22,420 bases of DNA, taken from positions 1-22,420 of the IMG/VR virus record IMGVR_UViG_3300031857_001514. One strand, 5' to 3'. A program made the translations under genes and the position numbers. The stretch comes from a virus. This document shows, piece after piece, positions 19,228-22,420 of the stretch. Numbering within the stretch: the stretch's first letter is position 1; every line of letters begins with the position of its first letter. Under the pieces are notes generated by a model that did not search any database, was not told where the DNA came from, and worked only from the letters and a program-made list of their open reading frames with translations.

Positions 19228-19882
19228 TGTCTTTATTGGATATGATAGCAAAGAGAAAATAGCTTACCATATACTAGCTGAGAGCATACTAAGACATAGT
19301 TCAGTACCAGTATCATTTACACCAATCTATTTACCTAACATTCAAGATTCATTTAATAGACCAAGAAATAGTTTATCATCTACTGAGTTCTCATTTAGCA
19401 GATTTATAGTTCCTCATCTTATGGGTTATAATGGTTGGGCATTATTCCTAGATTGCGATATGCTGTTTAAAGCAGACATTAAAGAACTATGGGATTTAAG
19501 AAATGATGATTATGCTGTTATGTGTTGTCAGCACAATTACATACCTAAGCATCTATCTAAGTTCGGCAATCAAATACAAACTGTTTATGAAAAAAAGAAC
19601 TGGTCTAGTCTAATGCTAATGAACACATCTAAATGCAAAGCACTAACTAAAGAATACGTTAATGAAGCATCTGGTTTAGAACTGCATCAGTTTAAATGGA
19701 CTGACAAAGTAGGTGGCTTACCTTTAGAATGGAACTGGTTAGTAGGCGAATATCCATACAACTCTAATGCTAAGAACATACACTTTACAGAAGGTGGTTG
19801 TTACTTTGAGAAGTATGAGGATTGTGATTACTCATCAGACTGGTTTAACATTTATACGAATACTGTTAAGATTCAATTATGA
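19220..19882 (+). CDS. GT-A fold glycosyltransferase (GT8-like)
   Basis: A 220-residue protein with a nucleotide-sugar transferase layout: MINVFIGYDSKEKIAYHILA at the N-terminus, SLSSTEFSFSRFIVPHLMG, WALFLDCDMLFKADI with the metal-binding DxD (Asp78, Asp80), then LMLMNTSKC, PLEWNWLVGEYP and IHFTEGGCYF near the end. This is close to GT8-type and related phage/bacterial transferases that use a UDP- or GDP-sugar with a divalent metal. It starts a block of three glycan enzymes placed inside the packaging region. The acceptor may be host surface glycan, phage DNA or virion protein. ATGA overlap with the next transferase. Confidence 0.75.
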   Translation: MINVFIGYDSKEKIAYHILAESILRHSSVPVSFTPIYLPNIQDSFNRPRNSLSSTEFSFSRFIVPHLMGYNGWALFLDCDMLFKADIKELWDLRNDDYAVMCCQHNYIPKHLSKFGNQIQTVYEKKNWSSLMLMNTSKCKALTKEYVNEASGLELHQFKWTDKVGGLPLEWNWLVGEYPYNSNAKNIHFTEGGCYFEKYEDCDYSSDWFNIYTNTVKIQL

Positions 19883-20481
19883 AAGCTTTTGTAACTGGTT
19901 GCGATAATAACTTTACAGACATACTTGATTGGTTTTTAGATGGCTACCATAAGCATATTAAGATTCCATTATACATAGCTAACTTCGGCTTCCTAAAACA
20001 ATATCCTAATTCATTCCTAGTTGCATCTGATGGTAGAACTTGGTTTTATAAACCTAAAGCTATTGAAAAAGTACCAGAAGATAAAATCATTTGGATAGAC
20101 TGCGACATAGAAATTAAAGCAGATATATCTGATATGTTTGATATGCTAGATGACTGCGACTATCTTATGAGCAAAGACCATGCAGTTAGATCAGATAGAT
20201 GGCAAACAGGAATAGTCGGCATAAACAATAAAAAAGTTCTAAAGAAATGGTTTGATAGATGCGAGATGAGACAAGAGAGATCAGACCAAGAAGCTTTTGC
20301 TAAAGTACAACATGAGTTTAAGATAAACAGAATACCAAATGAATATCATGGTTTAAGATTAGGCAAGAACAATGATATAGCCAAAACTATTCATTGGACA
20401 GGAGAAGATGGAAAAAAGATTATTAGAGAGAAGATTCGTAAGCAAGAACAGGAATCCAAACATAATCGCAGTACCAATTAA
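19879..20481 (+). CDS. Second GT-A fold glycosyltransferase-like protein
   Basis: A 200-residue protein related in layout to its neighbour: MKAFVTGCDNNFTDILDWFL, then a GRTWFYKPKAI step, IIWIDCDIEIKADI with DxD (Asp74, Asp76), SDRWQTGIVGINNKKV, RSDQEAF (about 134-140) and IHWTG near the C-terminus. These are the donor-metal motif, the acceptor-loop and the D-Q-E-A base motif found in GT-A enzymes such as GT32/GT8-like transferases. It is translationally coupled to the first transferase by ATGA. Its 3' end overlaps the next gene by 74 bases. Confidence 0.7.
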   Translation: MKAFVTGCDNNFTDILDWFLDGYHKHIKIPLYIANFGFLKQYPNSFLVASDGRTWFYKPKAIEKVPEDKIIWIDCDIEIKADISDMFDMLDDCDYLMSKDHAVRSDRWQTGIVGINNKKVLKKWFDRCEMRQERSDQEAFAKVQHEFKINRIPNEYHGLRLGKNNDIAKTIHWTGEDGKKIIREKIRKQEQESKHNRSTN

Positions 20482-21316
20482 ATACGTTAAGTATTCAAAT
20501 CAGTTTGATAATTGGTTACATTTAAAGGTTAGATCAGAACGAGATAACTTATACCTGAATGACAATCTAGCAAATCGGCGATTAAAAACATTACCTGATA
20601 TTGATAACCTATTTAATCCATTGATAGTCTGGGCAAGTGATAGCTTAATTTGTATCTTTGGTAACAAGCGATTAAAGACAGCTATTGATAAAGGATATAC
20701 GCATATTGATTGTTTAGTTTACAAAGACTTCAATAGAGCAGTAGAAGTAGGCACATCTATTTGGAATACATTTAAACAACATGGTCTATCTAAAGTTGAT
20801 TATTTATTAGCAAATGATAATCAAGCTATACTAAACATAGATAGATATATGGTGGAAGAAAAACAGTTCATAGATATTTACGCAACACATCAGCAAGTCT
20901 TAATCCAAGAAGCTTTAAAATCTAATCAAGATATAATGGAAACAGGTTGTGGTTATTATTCTACACCACTGTTAGTTGAGATAGCTAAGTCTAAAGGAAT
21001 TAAGTTAATAGGATTTGTGCAGGATATAAACTGGGCTAGAAGATTTGACTATTTAATCGGTTCACATTATCAGCAAATACAAATAGACTTTAAACAAGAG
21101 ATACCATTAACACAAAGATTTGGAATGTGCTTTTTAGACCATGAACAATTTGTAAGAGATAGAATTAAACATCTTAACAACATATTAGAACATACTAACA
21201 CAGTAGTAGTGCATGATGCTGATAAAGTTGAATCATTTGCCTTGCTACACAAACCATACACTATTGAAATGCACAAACACTTAACACCTAACACAGCAGT
21301 AATTAGAAATGTTTAA
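20408..21316 (+). CDS. ParB-like / SAM methyltransferase-like fusion protein
   Basis: A 302-residue protein whose ATG lies 74 bases inside the upstream gene but has a good AGGAG site 3 bases before it. Residues about 18-108 resemble a ParB/sulfiredoxin-like domain: IIAVPIKYVKYS, a strand, FNPLIVWASDSLICIFGNKR, then AIDKGYTHIDCLVYKD, the G-x-K/H-R-x-x-A segment being its signature. Residues about 165-300 resemble a class I methyltransferase: DIMETGCGYYSTPLLVEIA (SAM-binding loop), IGFVQDINWARRF, FGMCFLDHEQFVRDR and TVVVHDADK. ParB-methyltransferase fusions are known in phages and usually modify DNA, but the neighbours here act on sugars, so the substrate is open. Confidence 0.6.
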   Translation: MEKRLLERRFVSKNRNPNIIAVPIKYVKYSNQFDNWLHLKVRSERDNLYLNDNLANRRLKTLPDIDNLFNPLIVWASDSLICIFGNKRLKTAIDKGYTHIDCLVYKDFNRAVEVGTSIWNTFKQHGLSKVDYLLANDNQAILNIDRYMVEEKQFIDIYATHQQVLIQEALKSNQDIMETGCGYYSTPLLVEIAKSKGIKLIGFVQDINWARRFDYLIGSHYQQIQIDFKQEIPLTQRFGMCFLDHEQFVRDRIKHLNNILEHTNTVVVHDADKVESFALLHKPYTIEMHKHLTPNTAVIRNV

Positions 21317-21854
21317 TCCATACGAATACTTTAAAGGTAAGAATGTTTTACTAATAGGTAATGGTGAGAAAATAAACCAGATTGATTATACTAAATTTAA
21401 TTCAGTAGTTAGAATGAATCTTGGAGTTCAAGACAAACCTTGTGATGTATGGATTAACAATCTAGTACACGAGGGACATAATATGCTTAAAGAGATTCCC
21501 AACATTAGATGTATTGTAAGATTAAACTTTGAAAAAGATGGTAAGAGAGCAGAACGTATGCCTGATTGGGTTAAGAAAAAAGCTTGGTTATGGAACACAT
21601 ACGATTACAGTCAAATGACAATAAGATATAATTACTACAGACCAACTACTGGCTTTGTTGCAATCTATTGGTTACTTAATCATTGTCAGTGCAAAGTAAC
21701 TATTACAGCATTTGATTTCTTTAAAACTAAAAACAGATATACAATGGAAGAAGTAAGTCATATTGGAACTTCTAAAGGTTATAACCATGATGTTAAATTG
21801 GAAGAAGATGTTATTACAAAGTTAATTCAAAGAGGAATTATTAATGCCATTTAG
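21309..21854 (+). CDS. GT29 sialyltransferase-like protein
   Basis: A 181-residue protein with recognisable counterparts of the sialyltransferase (GT29) motifs: motif L as NVLLIGNGEKI and FNSVVRMNLG (residues 12-39), motif S as RPTTGFVAIYWLLNHC with TITAFDFF (111-138), and motif VS as YNHDVKLEED (His160 and Glu166 region). It is shorter than eukaryotic enzymes and lacks a membrane anchor, so it would act in the cytoplasm on a nucleotide-activated sugar, perhaps CMP-linked. It overlaps the terminase large subunit gene by 11 bases. GT29-like proteins are known in bacteria and marine viruses, but specificity cannot be inferred. Confidence 0.65.
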   Translation: MFNPYEYFKGKNVLLIGNGEKINQIDYTKFNSVVRMNLGVQDKPCDVWINNLVHEGHNMLKEIPNIRCIVRLNFEKDGKRAERMPDWVKKKAWLWNTYDYSQMTIRYNYYRPTTGFVAIYWLLNHCQCKVTITAFDFFKTKNRYTMEEVSHIGTSKGYNHDVKLEEDVITKLIQRGIINAI

Positions 21855-22420
21855 CAAACCGCAACTAGACGTATATACTTGTCCAAAAAGATTTAGAGTT
21901 CTAATTACAGGAAGAAGATTCGGCAAGACACACTTAGCCATGTATGAACTACTTAGATTTGCAAGTAGAAAACCTAACTCAAAGATATTCTATGTAGCAC
22001 CTACTTACAGAATGTCTAAAGAGATTATGTGGAAACAAATCAAAAGACTTACAACTGAAAAGAGATGGATTAAATATGCTAATGAAACAGAACTAACATT
22101 AGTGCTTAGGAATGGTAGTCAGATAAGTTTAAAAGGTGCAGATAAATCACCAGACAATTTACGAGGAGTAGGTTTGGACTTCCTACTGTTAGATGAATAC
22201 GCAGATATACCAGTTGAAGCTTGGACAGAAGTTCTGCGACCAACAATCTCAGATAAGCACGTTACAGGAAATGTATTATTCATAGGAACACCTAGAGGAT
22301 TTGGTAACTGGTCTTATGAGATATTTCAAAAAGGTTTAGGAGATGACCCAGAATGGAAGTCATTTAAGTACACAACATTAGATGGTGGTCAAGTTGATGC
22401 AGAAGAAATAGAACAAGCCA
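21844..22420 (+). CDS. terL: Terminase large subunit, 3' partial
   Basis: The gene runs off the window; 192 residues are visible. The ATPase domain is clear: ITGRRFGKTH (Walker A, residues 23-29), VAPTYRMSKEIMWKQ (adenine-binding/motif Ia region), LKGADKSPDNLRGVG, LDFLLLDEYAD (Walker B, Asp117-Glu118) and FIGTPRGFGNW (coupling motif with Thr149). The nuclease domain lies beyond the window. It translocates DNA into the procapsid with energy from ATP. The start overlaps the sialyltransferase-like gene by 11 bases, so packaging and glycan genes share one transcript. Confidence 0.95.
   Translation, partial: MPFSKPQLDVYTCPKRFRVLITGRRFGKTHLAMYELLRFASRKPNSKIFYVAPTYRMSKEIMWKQIKRLTTEKRWIKYANETELTLVLRNGSQISLKGADKSPDNLRGVGLDFLLLDEYADIPVEAWTEVLRPTISDKHVTGNVLFIGTPRGFGNWSYEIFQKGLGDDPEWKSFKYTTLDGGQVDAEEIEQA

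Noticed and set aside
1-22420. tRNA genes, CRISPR arrays, insertion sequences, integrase and att sites
   Set aside because: None could be seen by eye. A tRNAscan-type search and an integrase profile search over the full genome would be decisive.

Overview
The window looks like roughly half of an AT-rich, tailed double-stranded DNA phage (or prophage) genome. The long-tailed (siphovirus-like) assignment rests on a lambda gpJ-type tail tip protein at the left edge; packaging is shown by small and large terminase genes at the right. The very low G+C, the heavy use of Lys/Asn/Ile, the tightly overlapping genes (ATGA, TAATG) and the marine-phage style of the tail fibre proteins suggest a marine host with a small AT-rich genome, such as a SAR11-like alphaproteobacterium. 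The host is inference: no tRNA, integrase or attachment site was seen that would fix it. A circularly permuted or circular genome fits, because tail genes lie at the left end and the terminase leads off the right end.

Layout. (1) 1-6334, + strand: tail tip protein, tail fibre-like protein, tail fibre assembly chaperone-like protein, a LamG+SPRY adhesin-like protein and a triple-repeat adhesin-like protein. (2) 6331-9739, +: small membrane and helical proteins, a holin-like coiled-coil/membrane protein, a metallophosphoesterase, an M15 peptidase endolysin, a DUF3310 protein, a beta-rich virion-like protein and a GTA-type holin. (3) 9736-14250, - strand: a leftward early operon. It starts from a promoter near 14300 with a chain of overlapping very small genes, then a lipoprotein, an XRE regulator, a RecB/Cas4-like PD-(D/E)XK nuclease, an OB-fold-like protein, and, after an internal promoter, further small genes and a second putative PD-(D/E)XK nuclease. 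(4) 14251-14455: divergent control region with a perfect DnaA box, very AT-rich DNA and a GC-rich hairpin; it is my best candidate for the replication origin. (5) 14456-16367, +: DUF6496-like protein, HNH/DUF968-like nuclease, DnaA domain IV-like protein, C5 cytosine methyltransferase-like protein and a winged-helix replication protein. (6) 16364-19227, +: a new promoter, an acidic small protein, a membrane-anchored glucosaminidase, basic small proteins, an HEXXH metallopeptidase, terminase small subunit, and small zinc-ribbon, basic, membrane and coiled-coil proteins. (7) 19220-21854, +: two GT-A glycosyltransferases, a ParB-like/methyltransferase fusion and a GT29 sialyltransferase-like protein, all placed between the small and large terminase genes. 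(8) 21844-22420, +: large terminase, cut by the window end.

How it fits together: the divergent region at 14.3 kb would launch leftward recombination/regulation genes and rightward replication genes. A second rightward promoter at 16.4 kb would drive packaging and the glycan-modifying block. The lysis functions appear split: M15 peptidase and holin candidates follow the tail genes, while a membrane-anchored GH73-type enzyme sits upstream of the terminase. Many genes are too short for routine gene callers; I translated these by hand, and their support is mainly overlap pattern and Shine-Dalgarno sites. No stretch over 300 bases lacks a gene. I saw no CRISPR array, insertion sequence or tRNA by eye.
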